From positions 10,560,471-10,624,470 of the forward strand of contig CM037869.1 in NCBI GenBank assembly GCA_021292105.1: 64,000 bases of DNA, read 5' to 3'. The stretch is from Anadara kagoshimensis. Lineage: Eukaryota; Mollusca; Bivalvia; Arcoida; Arcidae. Below the pieces are notes generated by a model. The model ran no database searches and was not told the DNA's origin. It worked only from the letters and a program-made list of their open reading frames with translations. This document shows positions 10,701-25,700 of this stretch, one piece after another (position 1 is the first letter of the stretch; the number at the start of each line of letters is the position of its first letter). Both the position numbers and the translations under genes were made by a program.

Positions 10701-13700
10701 TTGGTCAGTCAGGTTTGAAATATTGTTATTGACACCAGTGATGATTGGTGGGGTATGAATATCAACCACATACCAAGCTGAATGGTGTATGTCACCAGTG
10801 AGTAAAAGTGATCATGTGAAGATTATCTATAATTAATCTTCAAAGTAAAAAACATTCTCACTTAAGCTTCTTAAGACTGTTTACTGTATTCATTACTGGT
10901 GAAATGATTATTGGCGACAATAAAAAGAAATAGTATTTATATTTCAATCATCACTTTACAGTTGGCTGATTCTATTAATAGGCATTATCAGCAAACACTG
11001 CATGCTCCCTAAAAAGTGTTCTGATTGTAGAAGGAATTACAGATCAACATTAATCAATGATCAATCCATCTTTGTCCACTGATTATTATTCCATGATCAA
11101 TTTTGAAAATGTTCTGATTGTTCAACACTAATTACAATACAGACATTTCACTAGATATGCAACAATTAGTCACATAAGGCATTCCTAATAACAAAAAAAA
11201 AAAAAAAGAAGAAAATTTATAGGAAATATAAATTAATATTTACAATAGGAATTGACCTTCTTTAGATGAACCTCTTTGTTTTTGCTGGCATTCAATTGCT
11301 CATAATTACGATGTGGGTCAAGACCTCTGATGACGTAACATTTAACTCTCTGATTACGAATATGATGAATGAGAGTCAGGAATAGCATATTTAACATGAA
11401 CTGCGAAGAATGTTATTTCTAAATATATAATAAATTTGGTTAATGGTTGGGGACTGTTGTGACACAGATAAAAGAAAAAACAACATAATTTGCTTGATCT
11501 GTTTTATAATATCTGCCAAATGGCAAATATTAATCTTTTAAATCTACTAAAGGATTCATGATTGAAATGATGACCATTTTCATATAATGTCATAATTGTC
11601 TCTGGTCACAAAATTATACAGCTGAATCTACTGTAAAAATTCATCTAATTTGTAATGGTATACTGATATCAGCTTTTAATGTTCTGTTTAATCGGAACAA
11701 AGTCTTTGATATGGAAAGTATTCTGTTTAGACAGGTTTCACGGTAAATTAAAATCTGCATATTTTGAGACTTTCATTTTGGTCTGGAATGTATCCTGTTT
11801 TCATTTTGGTCTGGAATGTATCCTGTTTAAAAAGGTTTTACAGAACATTTAGGGAGTTTTATTAATTTGATTAGAATATAATATTTAACTTTTCACATTG
11901 ATTCTGATAAAGAATTTTTTGTTGACCCAGGAATTGTTTTGAATGCTATGTTTCCTTTCCTGGTAGCCAAAATTCCCATTGCCTTCTACTTCTGGGAATT
12001 TCTTTCAGAAAGTAACCTATTTTAGCAAATCTGTGGAAAAGATACTTTGAAAGTGACTATAATTTCATAAATTTTGGTTCTAATCATTTTAAATGGGATG
12101 GGTATTGTGAGTTGTCTCCCTTAGTACATCGGAAACTCATAAACAGTAAGTGGCAGCTTTATTTCCATAAATCGACAATTTAATGTGATCACTGTTTCAT
12201 TTATTTTTATACTTAATTCAGATATATGTATTTTAAGAGTAAATTTTAATTACTAGTATTGTTATTAAAACAACTTTATTTAATTTATTTAAATTGAATA
12301 ATGATGATGTTTAAATCTATGCAGTTTTATGGAAGTATAACATATCAGATTGATTGATTTATATCCCATTCAAGAATATTCTCCAGCTATAGTTAAAGTG
12401 GCAGAAATTTTTACTTGCAGTGTGCTCATCCAAAGGACCCCATGACTTTCATTTCTAAATGCCCAGTGCTTGGCAAAAGAACAGTTACTTCCTATTTTCA
12501 AGTCTTTGTCAGACCTAGCTAGTGTTCGAACCCACAAACTCCCACGGAATGAGGACTATACCAACTAAGCTGCCATAGTGGTCTAACTTATCTGATGACA
12601 GATCACAAAATTGAACAAGGTCACAGATGTTTGATTGCAGAAGAGTTTGAAAATGGTCATCTATGATTTAATGGAGAAATAACTTAACAAAAATGATGCA
12701 GTAGCCCAGTTGGTAGAGTGCTGGCTTCGTAAGTGGGAGGTCCTGGGTTTAAACCCTGACCTTGTCTGAACCAAGACTTGAAAACGGGTGGTGACTATTC
12801 CTTTTCCAAGCACTCAGCATTAGAAAATGAAAGTCACGTTCTTTCAGATGGGAACTTGATATAAACGAGGCCCCCTGTCATTGTAGGCATTGCACAATAA
12901 AGAACCCTGCTATATAATGCCATCAGCGCAACACACAGGTAAAATTTCGGCAACTTCGCCTATGACTGGTGAAGTCTCGATATAAGTGAAATATATTTGA
13001 CTAGATCGTTGAACACCACTACTCAACTAAGGACTAGAGTGATATTTAGCACATGTTTATGGATCACAGCATCTTAATTCCACTCAGGACAGATTCTAGT
13101 GTGAAAAGGTTGGTAGTTTTCCAGGCACTGTGGTTTCCTCCACAATTCCTTAATTGATAGTCTTTATATGAGTGAAAAAAATTTTGACTGGGGCATAAAA
13201 CTCCAAATACCGATAAATAATACTGACAGAATAATATCAATAGTATCCATCTTTATATAAATATTTCTGACAGTGTAATTTGCAAGTAAGTCAACAGATA
13301 ATTGATCATTTGAATTAAATTTTGTATACAGTCAAACCTGCCTTAAAAGCCACCTCTATATAAGGGCCACCTGCTTATAAAGGCCAGTAGAATTGTATCC
13401 CAGTTCTTCTTTATTCATATTTTTTGTTCCTTTATATAAAGGCCACTTTTACTGGTTCCCTTGGATGACCTTTATAGACAGATTTGACTGTATTTACATG
13501 TACTTCAGCTAGCTATCAACTTATAATTACAAACTTCACGTTGTTACACAATTTAGAGCATTTTCATTGGTTGTTATCTTGCAAAAACACAGTATTATTT
13601 TCCAATAACAACGTTTTCTACCAGACCTACTTTCGGCCTGTTTCGGGGATTACCCATCTTTGAATTCTATTAATAACAGCCATTTTAAGATTGTAAACAA

Positions 13701-16377
13701 ACGGAAAAATCGGAAAAAATTTCACATAGAGACATTAAAATACTTTGATTGTTTATAAATGAAAATTTTGAAAAATTAATTCAAACATGTTTTGATTAAT
13801 TATCACCGATATTTTTTAATAATTCACATTTAAGATTGTATATTTACTTATTACATACTGTCTCTCAACACTTAACACCAGCATCCCACAGGATCCATTT
13901 GAAGACAACTACAACACCACCTAACAAAAGTGGAGCGTTGGGACCTTATACCTGGAACAACATGAAAATGATCACAAATTGTGTAAAACTGCTGCGCTAA
14001 GCTATGCTACGCGGTTTTACACAATTTGTGATAATTTCTCATTGTTACACCTTGATAACAACGTAAAAAGTGCAATTCAATTCTTAAAAATCACTCTTTA
14101 CATCTTAGATTACCAATTTACCCATACAATATCAATGATAGCAATATAAGGATTTTGTACATGAATACCATAGCTATGTTTACACCAGGAGTGATGGTGC
14201 TGTTGTAATTTTGTTTAAGTTTACATCAGCAATTTACAGATTTTTTTATAATAAGAGAGAGTTTATTACCGGTAATCTATGCAGATTAAGAGTTTAGTTG
14301 AGTAACGGTGTTTAACGCCCCAGTCAAGAATATTTCACGTATATTCAGACGTCAAAAGCTATAGGTGAATGTGCAGAAATTTTGCCTGTGCGTTGCGCTG
14401 ACGTCATTATACAGCTGGATTCTTTATTGTGCCAAGTACTTTGTGACATGGGACCTCATTCATTTTAATTTACCATCCAAAAGAACTGTGACTTTCAAAT
14501 GTTGAGTGCTTGGCAAAAGAACAGTCAATACCCACTTTCAAGTCTTTGGTCACATCAGGTTGGGGTTAGAACCCACAACCTCCCACTTACGGAGGGAGCA
14601 ATCTACCAATTGAGCTACCGCAGTGATGAGATTAATTTAAGAACAGGTTCATGTATGCAGGAGATGTGTGATTGTGTTTTAATGGTCTGCCTCTTACTAG
14701 TGAGCACTCATTACACTTTAAGGTGCTACCTCACATAGTCAATATGCCACAGACAAGTATACCACTCCCCAGTCACATTATACTGATATTAGGTGAACCA
14801 GTCGCTACACTGTCCTCATTGCTACCTCACATAGTCAGTATGCCACAATGACAAGAATACCTCTCCCCAAGTCACATTATACTGACACCGCATGAACCAG
14901 TCGCTAAACTGTCCTCATAATATCAAGATTCCAATGAAAAAGCAGTATCTAAAATTTTAAAGTCTTGAGTATTTTACAAATGGAGTGTATGATGATGGCT
15001 GTTATTAATGTATGTGTAAAACAATTCATTCATAATATTTGTCAACATGTAAATAAAACAAGCTTGTGTTATTTCTCAGCTATTTTTGTTTTAAAATTGA
15101 AAATTATATTTTTCAAATTATCCAATCTACTGTAAATAATCAAAGTGAATTGGATTCATTTAATAATTTGTATAACATTTTTCTCTTATGCTATGTTTCC
15201 ATTGCCATTGGCTTCGTATTTATGAAAATTCTTTCAAGTAGTAGCCTTTTTAGCAAATTTGTGAATAAATACTTAAAAAAGGGCTGTATTTTCACAATTT
15301 TTGGAAATTACTGTGTGGAAACGTAGTAATTATAATATTGATTGTACAAGTCAGTACAAGCATGTTTATGTATATGATGATAAAATGATAAGTTTTATTC
15401 ACATAAATCTCTTACATTAGTATTACTATAGCTTCCTGTAGTAACATATGGGAAGTTTGTGGTTTCCTTTGTCTCTCGATAGGTCACACGGGAGCATGCC
15501 TATTGACCTATCAACTTTGACCTTTACCATATATGGGTATGTGAACTCTGTTTACCTTTTGCCTTTTAAAATATAACAACCAGCTGAAATATAGGCAGAG
15601 TTTGATCCTTGTCGTATGTAATGTGTGCTATTTTTTGTGTGTCACAGACATAGACTGTGAATAATTACAATTATATTTGTGTTGTATAGTTATAATTTCA
15701 TTCTATTATTTGGATTATTTATGTGTTGATTTTTCTTTATTAACAAAAAAAGAAAAACAAAAGAAATTTTTACAAAATAAACTTTTTATCAGGATTTTTA
15801 TATTAAAAATTGACAAGGTAAGAAATTTTATGTTATTTTGAAGGTTTTTCAGCATGTTTATCTGTATAATAATTTGACAGATATATTTGACCTCATTAGA
15901 ACAGGCATTGCTACTGACCTGGAAATCATTGAGCTGACAAAGAAGTTTCTAATTATATCTGACTTGACCTTTGACCTATATTTGGTATACATATTTAGTA
16001 GGCATCGGAGATAAGCACACATAACTAATCTGTAACTCTTCCTTTGTGCTTGCTCTCTTCTCTCTATCTCTGTTATGTGTAATTCAGCACGTACACACTA
16101 CAGTCATACAGAGAGAAAAAGAGAGTGAAAGAAAGAGAGAGAGAGATTCCATGTGGTAGACATTTATTATGTGTACCGGGCACATATAGTACACTGTGAA
16201 ACTCGGGTGTATGAAAAATACATAATATTAATGATAATATAATAATATAATAATAATAATAATAATATAATCTAATATTCATTTATTGCTCATCTTACAA
16301 TGTTTTTTTTTTTGGCAATTTAGCCATTATCTCAAGTACTTATGAAAAGGGCTTATAATTGCTGAAAATTATTTGTA

Positions 16378-16408
<31 letters not shown>

Positions 16409-16764
16409 TTTCACAAACACATATGGTTATGGCCAAGCAAAGTATTGCACATGTATTTTGTAAAAACAGATATATACCGGTAAGAGATATTATTACATGA
16501 GATTTGACATGAGGCATTCACAAAAACACCAAAAAAAAAAATAAATAAATAAATAAAAACCCATTAAAAAAAAAAAAACAACATTATTTGTTAAGGATAT
16601 ACTAATGATTTGAGTTATACTTAGTTCTACTGTATATAATTTGAATGATAAAGAAACTTTCACATGCATACATAAACACCCCTTCACACACACACACACA
16701 TGTCACACACACACACACACAACACCACAAGAACCATCCTCCTCCTTCTCACACACATGTCACA

Positions 16765-16797
<33 letters not shown>

Positions 16798-19700
16798 ACA
16801 CACTGTATTACGAGATAGGTATACATGTTACAGTGCTATTGTACTTATTGTACAAGAATTACCGTAGTCAGATTATGTAGTAGCGTTGGCGTTTTATGGA
16901 TTTCAAATTACGACTTGGCTGGTTTTAATTCATTCTTAAGAAGATGATAATCCTGTGGTTATGACCATATATGGTTAATAAAGACGAGACGTAATATTAA
17001 CAAAATCAATAATAAGATTTATAAGATTTCATGATGCACACAAAGTGACTCTACAAACACAGGAAGGTGAAGGCTTTAAATAAAAATATTTTCTTTGAAA
17101 TATCAGAAATAATGATAAATAACAACAATCAGGGAGGAATTATCTTTTTCAATTACATTAGGGGGAGGAAATCCTTTTGAAATAACATTAGGGGTAGAAA
17201 TTCCTGTTGTAGCCCTTCCCACCATTACGCATTCAAATCGAAAAAATTATTTTCAACAGAAAAGTGCAAAATGGCTTGATTCTGTTACATAAAGGCTTTT
17301 TCATTCAAAATTAAAATATTAGTGGAGGTTAAAAATGGAATTCTTTACACAACTAGGTGGTAGGTTAGTGGATGTCACTGTCTGTTCAAGTAGCTATAGT
17401 CAAATTTATTTCCCTTTTATAGAGGGAGTCAACTCTGAAATGTTTAGGAAACCAGAATGCCAGAAAATCTGGGACAGACAAGTTCTCAAACTGGTTTAAC
17501 CTTGGTAAGAATTGAACCTATACCAGTTGACAATATAAACTCAGTAAAATGTTTTGGTAAACAGTTGGTAAATCTTTTAACCCTAATTTCTTAATTAAAT
17601 GTCCTTTGCTGAAGTTACAAAAAACTGTCCCATTACAAAACTGAGTGCAAACATTTGTTTATATCATTACAGTGGCAGATTGGAACCAAGTCACATGTCA
17701 TAAATTGTGTTTTAATTATAAAATCGGTAAAAATGTGTAATTGGAGAGGTAGTTAAGTCATTGGAATTTTGTTGATTTTCTTTGACAGGAGAGTTCTCAT
17801 GGGTTAATATTGAATTCTGGGATACGTCATGCTGTGTCACCTTACCCCAGCAGACTCTGGGACTCTAACTTTGTAAACATTCTGTTACATCTCTGAAGAG
17901 AAAAATTTCTATCTCACATTAAGAAGAATTCATGCTTAGCTGTTTTCATCATAAAAATACTTTATGTGTTCTAAGTTAGTGGTGAGCCAAATGGTGATTT
18001 TTGGGTTGGTTGTTGCATGGTTGTTACATGTTGTTTAACATCACATCAGCAAAGTGTCAGCTATCTCTGACGAGAACAAGTGTATTAAACTCTAAGGATT
18101 GATCTAAGAACGTGTATGTGTGAGATGTACCAGTGTGTTTTATGGTTTGCCTTGTACTAGCACAAACTTAGGTGCAAACTCACAGGGTCTGTACTCTGTA
18201 AACAAGCATACCACATTTTATGTGGGAGTTTGTGGGTTTAAACCCTGGCAGAGTCTGACTTAAACTTGAAAATAGGTACCGGTAGTGACTTTGACAAGCA
18301 TTCAGCATTTAGAAATGAAAGTCACATGTGTTTTATGGTTTGCCCTTTGGGATGACCTTTATATAGAGGTGGCCTATAAGACATTTTTGACAGTGTTTAC
18401 CGTACAAGGTAGTCTTTTACCTGATGTGAAATCTGCTTTAAATCTGATAGGTCGTTTGATGTCGTCTGATGCAATATAATTATGATGAGATTACAGGTGA
18501 TATACAGGTGTTGTATTAACTTACAGGTATCGGTTATCCAGTCATATCAATTTAATTGTCAAATGTTACAGGTACGTCAGATGTTACTGTTACCGGTGGT
18601 TAACTGTATAACCAGTAATACTCTACCAATCAGCTGATGTAATGAAACAGATGTCCCATTGATATATACGTGTTGTCTGTTGTGTGCGCGCCATGCATGT
18701 GCCACGGTTTCTAACCTTTTGTGACGTCTGCAGCATCCTACAGAAACATGACACTGCTTTGTGGAATTGAAGATGGTTCCCGGAAATTTAATAAATAAAT
18801 CTTTTATCATTGAGGTTACATAACCGTAAATAATTACACAGCTGATGATGACAAAGGGGAAACCATGGTTTCATTTGTTATTACATTGTTTAGCCATAAG
18901 ACTGGGCAACCTGGGAGGGGATGGGGGGGGTCTAAGTGGATTTTACTTATTATACATCTGATAATGATGTTGCAATTGTTTACATTTATACCTACTATGA
19001 TAGTTGTGAGAAGAGAGAGAGAGAGAGAGAGAGAGAACACACAGAGAGAGAAAGATTTTCACTTCTAGGATCTGTTACAATGTCATACTAAAGTCACTAA
19101 TTGCTGACTAGTATATTGATGATTTAGTATTTTATTTTTAGTATATAGGGTCACCATCGGTAACCATCGGTAACATAACTGGGTCCCAGTTCGTCTGGTA
19201 CTATACAATGTAGCTGTAGACATTATTGTGTACTACCATTGTGTATGTTTAATCGTGCTGTATGTACGAGTGCATTATACCTTATACTGTTGTGTAAGAA
19301 TTTATTGACGGCACACAGACAAACATTTGTTTGATAATAAATAACTCTGGATGATTGGTTTATACTTTGGTCTGGTGGGTACTCAATTAAATCAATTAGA
19401 TATCATTGACATTTTCTTGTTAAAGAAATTATGTCAAAAAAATTATTTTAAGGTATTTTCCCCCACACAAGACTATGTTTTTGACTGATTCTTGATTTTG
19501 AGAAGGAAGCAGTGAGTTGTTTTTTAGGCATTTTGAAAAAATTTCTTGAAAGTCAAAGTTCAGAATTAAAATCTTTGAAGTCACATTTTGTCATATGTTT
19601 TAAACAGTTCGAATGATGGTTGATGGATGATCTGATTGAAAATCAGCATTTGAGATTGAGCCCTTCCAGTTAATTTTCAATACAGTAGACAACTAGTATG

Positions 19701-22700
19701 GAGTAATATGTATTGTAAAACACATTCTGAAAATGTAAACTTAGTGGAAGTAGGCGACAAACTAAATCCAAATGCTAGAAAGTAGCAGATAACTCAGTAA
19801 CCTCGCTGGCTTCGTTGACCTCGCTGGCTTTATTGACCTCGCTGGCTTTATTGACCTAGCTGGCTTTGTTGAAACCACTGAGTGATTGATTGACTGATTG
19901 ATTGAGCAGGGTTGAACAAACACTACCAGTGTGTATTTCAGTCCAGCATCAGTGTGTAAAGGTTGATCACCCCTACCAGTGGCTGTTTTATTGATCTTTG
20001 TATCAGTTCAATGATCTGATTTGTTATTTATTAGTGGACTTCAATGTTTTATCTCAGGACAATCACTTAGATGAACTTTATATGATAGTGTGAAAGTTAT
20101 GACCTGCCATTTTAACCCTGATAGTGTGACCTGTTATTAATAAGGTCACATTTATTAGGTCATAAGTGTAAGGTTGTGTGACAGTTATAACCTGCCCCTT
20201 TAACCCTGATAGTGTGACCTGATATTAATTAGGTCACCAGTGTATGATTTACAGGTATGGCAGGTCTTTTACTCTGATGGTGTGACCTGCTATTAATTAA
20301 GTTAGCGTATGATTGTGTGACAGTTCTGACCTGATACTTTGACCTTATTATTGTGACCTCTTATTAATTAGGTCACCAGTATATGGTTGTGTGAGAATTG
20401 AAACCTGTCGCTTTTACCCAGATTTTGTGACCTGATATTAATTAGGTCACCAATGTATAGTTGTGTGACAGTTATGACCCGATACCTTGATATTGACAGA
20501 TGTAACCTGTCACTATTACCCTGATGTTGTGACCTGCTATTGATTAGGTCACCAACATATAGTTGTGTGACAGTTGTGACCTGATACTGTGACATGTGAC
20601 CTGTTATATCAACCCTGATTTTGTGACCTGCTATTAATTAGGTCACCAGCATATAGTTGTGTGACAGTTGTGACCTGAGACTTTAACTTTGATAGTGTGA
20701 CTTACTATTAAAGTCCGATCACTTATTCAGTGATGAATACCGATGTGGTTTAAAAAAGATCGTGGATTACTTACCTCAAATTTCATTAATGCTATATGTA
20801 GATCTGTTATTTTTATAACATGTGTTTAAATAATTTGATTAAATTTCTTATATTAAGTCTAAAAATCATATAAAACCAGTTTTCATCAGACACGCATCTG
20901 AATTCAGACGATGCGTATCACGTAGTAAAATACATTATCGCCAAAAACTACATCTTTTGAGACAAAAATCGCGGTTTTGTTAGATGAGCTTGAAGGTTTT
21001 GTAGTTTTGAAACATTAAATTAAAACATCGTGTCTTTCTAGGCCAAACATGGGTAATAAACAAATATTATTCATTATTTTTATGCTTGTGCTGTTTTACC
21101 TGTTGTCCATTCATAATCAAGTGCAATGGGTTAGTCCGTGACGTATACTAGTTAGGATTAGAAACACCTGTATAAACCCGTATCGCGTGAATACGTATTA
21201 GCCAATCAGAACCCAATTATGAATGACTTACATGAATGAAACTGTCGAATATGCCATATCTAAATATTAGAGGGACAACAGCTACCTTTCAATTAATTGC
21301 TAAATTTTGACTCCCAAAAACTCAAAAACTACAGTGAATATTAAAAATTTAACCATGCAGATAGAAAAATAGTATTTTTAAATACTTATCTTTAAAACAA
21401 GACTGCAAACGAACAAGTATTAATTTCTCAACAAACTTTTATCGAAAAAGTTTATTAAAATTTATTCATATAATTTAAAATATAAAAAAATAAAAAGCTA
21501 AGAATATTTGAAAAAAATATTCAAAATATGAAAAAATATGTTCTAATGACACATGTGAAATTTCAAGTCTGTTAAAGTTACATCAAATGAGATATCTAAG
21601 TTTGAATCACACCAACAATTCAAAACATGTTTTTTCATCACTGAAAATGTGGTCGGACTATAATTATGTCACCTGTATATGTTTTACAGGTACTCTGATC
21701 ATGCGCTATTAATTAAGTTAATGTATGGTTGTGTGACAGTTATAACCTGATACTTTAAACTTGATATTCTCTTATTAATTAGGTCACCAGTGTATGTTTG
21801 TGTGAGAGTTGTACCCTGTAATAATTTGGGACAGGAAAGATATTCATTCTTTTGTACAATTCGAGTGGACTATGCTCCCTATCATTATCGTGTGTTTGAG
21901 TGTTTACCTCTATTTTATGAATATCATTCTGTTACTTATTTAGACAGACAATCAGCTGGAAGATCATTGAACTACGGCATAAATAAGAAACTTGAGATTG
22001 TAGACCCCCTCTCCCACACCTGGGATGCTATAATAAGTGGCTGTTCAAATGTGTTTGATTTCAGGATGGTTTCAGTAAAATCTATTAATAGAACCATGTT
22101 GAAAATCAAGATTTCATACACAAAAATTGATATGGCTTTTTATCTATATAAAAGGTATATAATGCATCATTATCTTAATCTCTATTTTGGGACCACTGCA
22201 TTAGCTCAGTTGGTAGAGTGCTCGCTCCATATATTGGGAGGTTGTGGGTTCGATCCCTGGCCGGGTCTGATTCAAGACTTGAAAGCGGGTAGTGACTGTT
22301 CTTTTGCCAAGCACTCTGCATTACAAAATGAAAGTCACGGTTGGGAACTTAAAATAAACGAGGTTCCGTGTCAGGGTGGGCTTGGAAGGATAAAAATCCT
22401 GCTGTATAACGTAATCAGTGAAATGCACAGGCAAAATCTTTGCACCTTCACCTATAGCTGGTGATGTCTTGATATAAGTGAAATATTCTTGACTATGATG
22501 TTAAACACCATTACTCAACTCAACTCTATTTTAGGAATATCATTCTGTTACTGATTTAGACAAACAATCAGCTGGAAGATCATTGAACTATAAATAAGAA
22601 ACTTGAGGTCGTAGACCCCCTCTCACACCTGGGATGCTATAATAAGTGACTGTTCAATTGTGTTTGATTTTAGGATAGTATCGGTAAAATTCATTAACAG

Positions 22701-25700
22701 AACTCTGTTTAAAATCCAGATTTCCATACACCAATATTAATGTGGCTTTGGTCCCTATATAGACATTTTTCATTTACATGTTATTGGATAGTTGTAAAAA
22801 AAATGATAATAATAAAAAAAAAATTCAAAATATGAGAGTCAGACAGATCACATTAAAAGTACATGTACATGTTGTATACAGCCTGAGATTTATGTATGGA
22901 ATTTGAGACCATTGGCCTTAATTAGATATTGATTTTTAAGACAAAATGTCTGTAGTTGTTCTGATTTTAGAGATTTATTGAGGCATTAAGGTGAATGCTC
23001 TGGCCCATTTTTAGGACAAATTATCTGGAATTGTTCCAGTAGCAGTAGGTTAATGATCAGACCTGGAGTAGGTAGCAGACATCCTATCAGTAGGGAAGCA
23101 GACGACCCATGTCAGTAGGGAAGCAGACGACCCATGTCAGCTTGTTTTACTTGTACTTTCTGCTGATTTAAATCTGTACTGATTAAACTTTTAACTTAAC
23201 TTCACTTAATTTACAATGGTTTGATCTGTTTTCTTTTGTTTTGGAACATGCTACTGGTTTCTAGGGTGGAAAGATTGAGTGTGTGGTTTATGCCCAAGTC
23301 AAGATTCTTTCACTTATATCGAGGTGATCAATTCTTGGATGGCAGAGGAAACCAGAGTGCCCAGAGAAAACCATCGACCTGCAGCAAGGGAACTGACTTT
23401 CTCACATTAGGATTTGCCCAAGTGGGAATTCTAGAGCTGTGGTCTGTAAATGCGGGTTTCAGACCACTTAGCCTAGGCAGTAAGAGGTGCTGTGATCCAT
23501 AATCTTGTGCCTTACACCACTTAGCCAGCCAAGGTCCATTTTAAATTTAGAGTTTTCATCTCTTTTTTCCATGCATCTTGGTAAAAACCAAACTAATATG
23601 ATAGGCATACAAGTATATAAGTTGTTGAAACTTGTGGAACTTTGGTGATTGCACGTTTATAAAGGTGGCATATAACTGTAGCAACTGTCCTTAAAATGTG
23701 ATGATGGAAAGAAAAAACTGTGTTTTGTTACCATAGTGACAGAAAAGATCACATTAAAGATTTGATTAAATCTTCCATCTTGTCTGAAGTTGATAATACT
23801 TGTACAGAAAAATTAACATTAAAATAACTTGAACTGAAGTGTTCTGTTGGCAGATGAAGTGCTCAGTTGGCAGATTTGAAAGACAGGAGTACAAAGCATA
23901 CTTCTGGATTACAGTTAGCCCCAACCATGACATGAATTATTCAGACCTTATATAGTCTTAGTCTATTTATATCACTTATATTGTAAATGTCTTCTGTAGC
24001 AGCCACATGGGTTATTTTGTTTTCAAATTCTATAGAATTGTTTTAATGTTTACTGAGAGAGGAAATCAGTTTTGAGTCATTGTACTAGAAATCTTAGCTA
24101 TTGTTAGCTTTACTGTTCGTTTTGTTTTGGAATTGAATGCCTTACTGAATTATTATTCCCTTGCAAACGAAGTTTGGGGGGATATCAGATTTGTCCTGTA
24201 TGTACATACGAAGTTTGGGGGGATATCAGATTTGTCCTGTATGTACATACGTATTCTATACGTATTGTTGCATGAATGTTCCTATGTTACACTTTCCTTG
24301 TCGGTGCTCTATCAACTTTATTGTTTAACAGAATTTTATCAAACCTGATACAAGAGTTTATCATGGTGATATCTCTGAACAAGTTTGTGTTTTGTAACTG
24401 CTGAACCTGATTTGGCATAATAATTGCCCTTTATTACACAAAACTTCATTGCGAGGGGGTAAGTTGTTGTTTTTAGATTGTTGCCTGGCAGTGTTATTGT
24501 TCTTGAATCATTACTTATTTGATGTCTGGCTGAATAACTGTTCCAGCAGAGTTCTTGTTCTTGAATTGCTGCCTAGTGGAGTTCTTAGATTGTTGCTTAG
24601 TGAAGTTAAAGTCCTTAGATTGAAAGCTTAACAGAGTTATTGTTGTCTATCAGAGTACTTGTTCTAGTTGAGTAATTGTTCTTAGATTGCTGCCTAGCAG
24701 AGTTATTGGTCTTGGATTGCTGCCTAGTGGAGTTATTGTTCCTAGATTATTGCTTGGCATAGTTGTTGTTCATTGATTCCTGATTGTTTGAGTTATTGTT
24801 CATCAATTGTTGTCTAGCTGAGTTGTAATTCTGTGATTGTTGTCTTCCAGCTCTTGTTTTTAGATCGACAATATACATTAATAAAGAGTTGTTGACTTCT
24901 CATTTCAGGATTTATGCATTTGGTTGCCATTGTCATGGTTACTTAATGTTATTACATCATCACAGAATATAGTGAAATAGATTTGATTTAGTTTATATTT
25001 ATTGATTTAATTCCTGGTTGCATGTACCACATGTCTGAGTTTATTGCACATATACAACCTGTCATGACCTAGTTTTAAGTAATGTCATGGATATATAGAC
25101 AGAACAACAGATGGTTGACTCTCAATCATGTAAAATCTATAATATCTCTCATTGTTTGATTTCCTAGTAGTAGATATTGATCTTCAGAATACAACAGCTT
25201 CTGTATCACAGATTTTGTTGTGATTACACAGGTAGTCTGTTTATACAGGTTATATCCCTAAAGTAGTTCAGTTCAGTTTAGACAGGTTTTCTGTATTACA
25301 GTTTATACAGGTGGTTTTCATTAGTTCATTTTAGACAGGTTTTCATTAGTTCAGTTCAGTTTAGGCAAGTTTTCTGTGGCTCATTTCAGTTTAGACAGGA
25401 TTCCTGTAGTTCAGTTCAGTTTAGACAGGTTTTCTGTAGTTCAGTTCAGTTTAGACAAAATTTCTGTAGTTCAGTTTAGTTTAGACAAGTTTTCTGTAGC
25501 TCAGTTCAGTTTAGACAGGTTTTCTGTAGTTCAGTTCAGTTTAGACAGGTTTTCTGTAGTTCAGTTCAGTTTAGACAGGTTTTTTGTAGTTAAGTTCAGT
25601 TTAGACAGGTTTTCTGTAGTTCAGTTCAGTTTAGACAGGTTTTCAAAGATTCAAAACAAAAACTAATAATTAGTAGGAAAAAGTACTTAATTTTACTGGT

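Noticed and set aside
22195..22270. tRNA gene
   Set aside because: The A and B boxes are good, but the sequence does not fold to a full cloverleaf by eye, the anticodon arm is degenerate, and the same head recurs in ten copies followed by a common body: it is a SINE head. The same applies to 6787, 12697, 32473, 50449 and 60298.
21790..22464. 224-codon ORF on the plus strand
   Set aside because: It crosses from a minisatellite through a duplicated segment into a tRNA-type SINE; the duplicated part is not open in the second copy. Chance reading frame.
25376..25666. 96-codon ORF of ten-residue repeats
   Set aside because: By-product of the 30-bp minisatellite.
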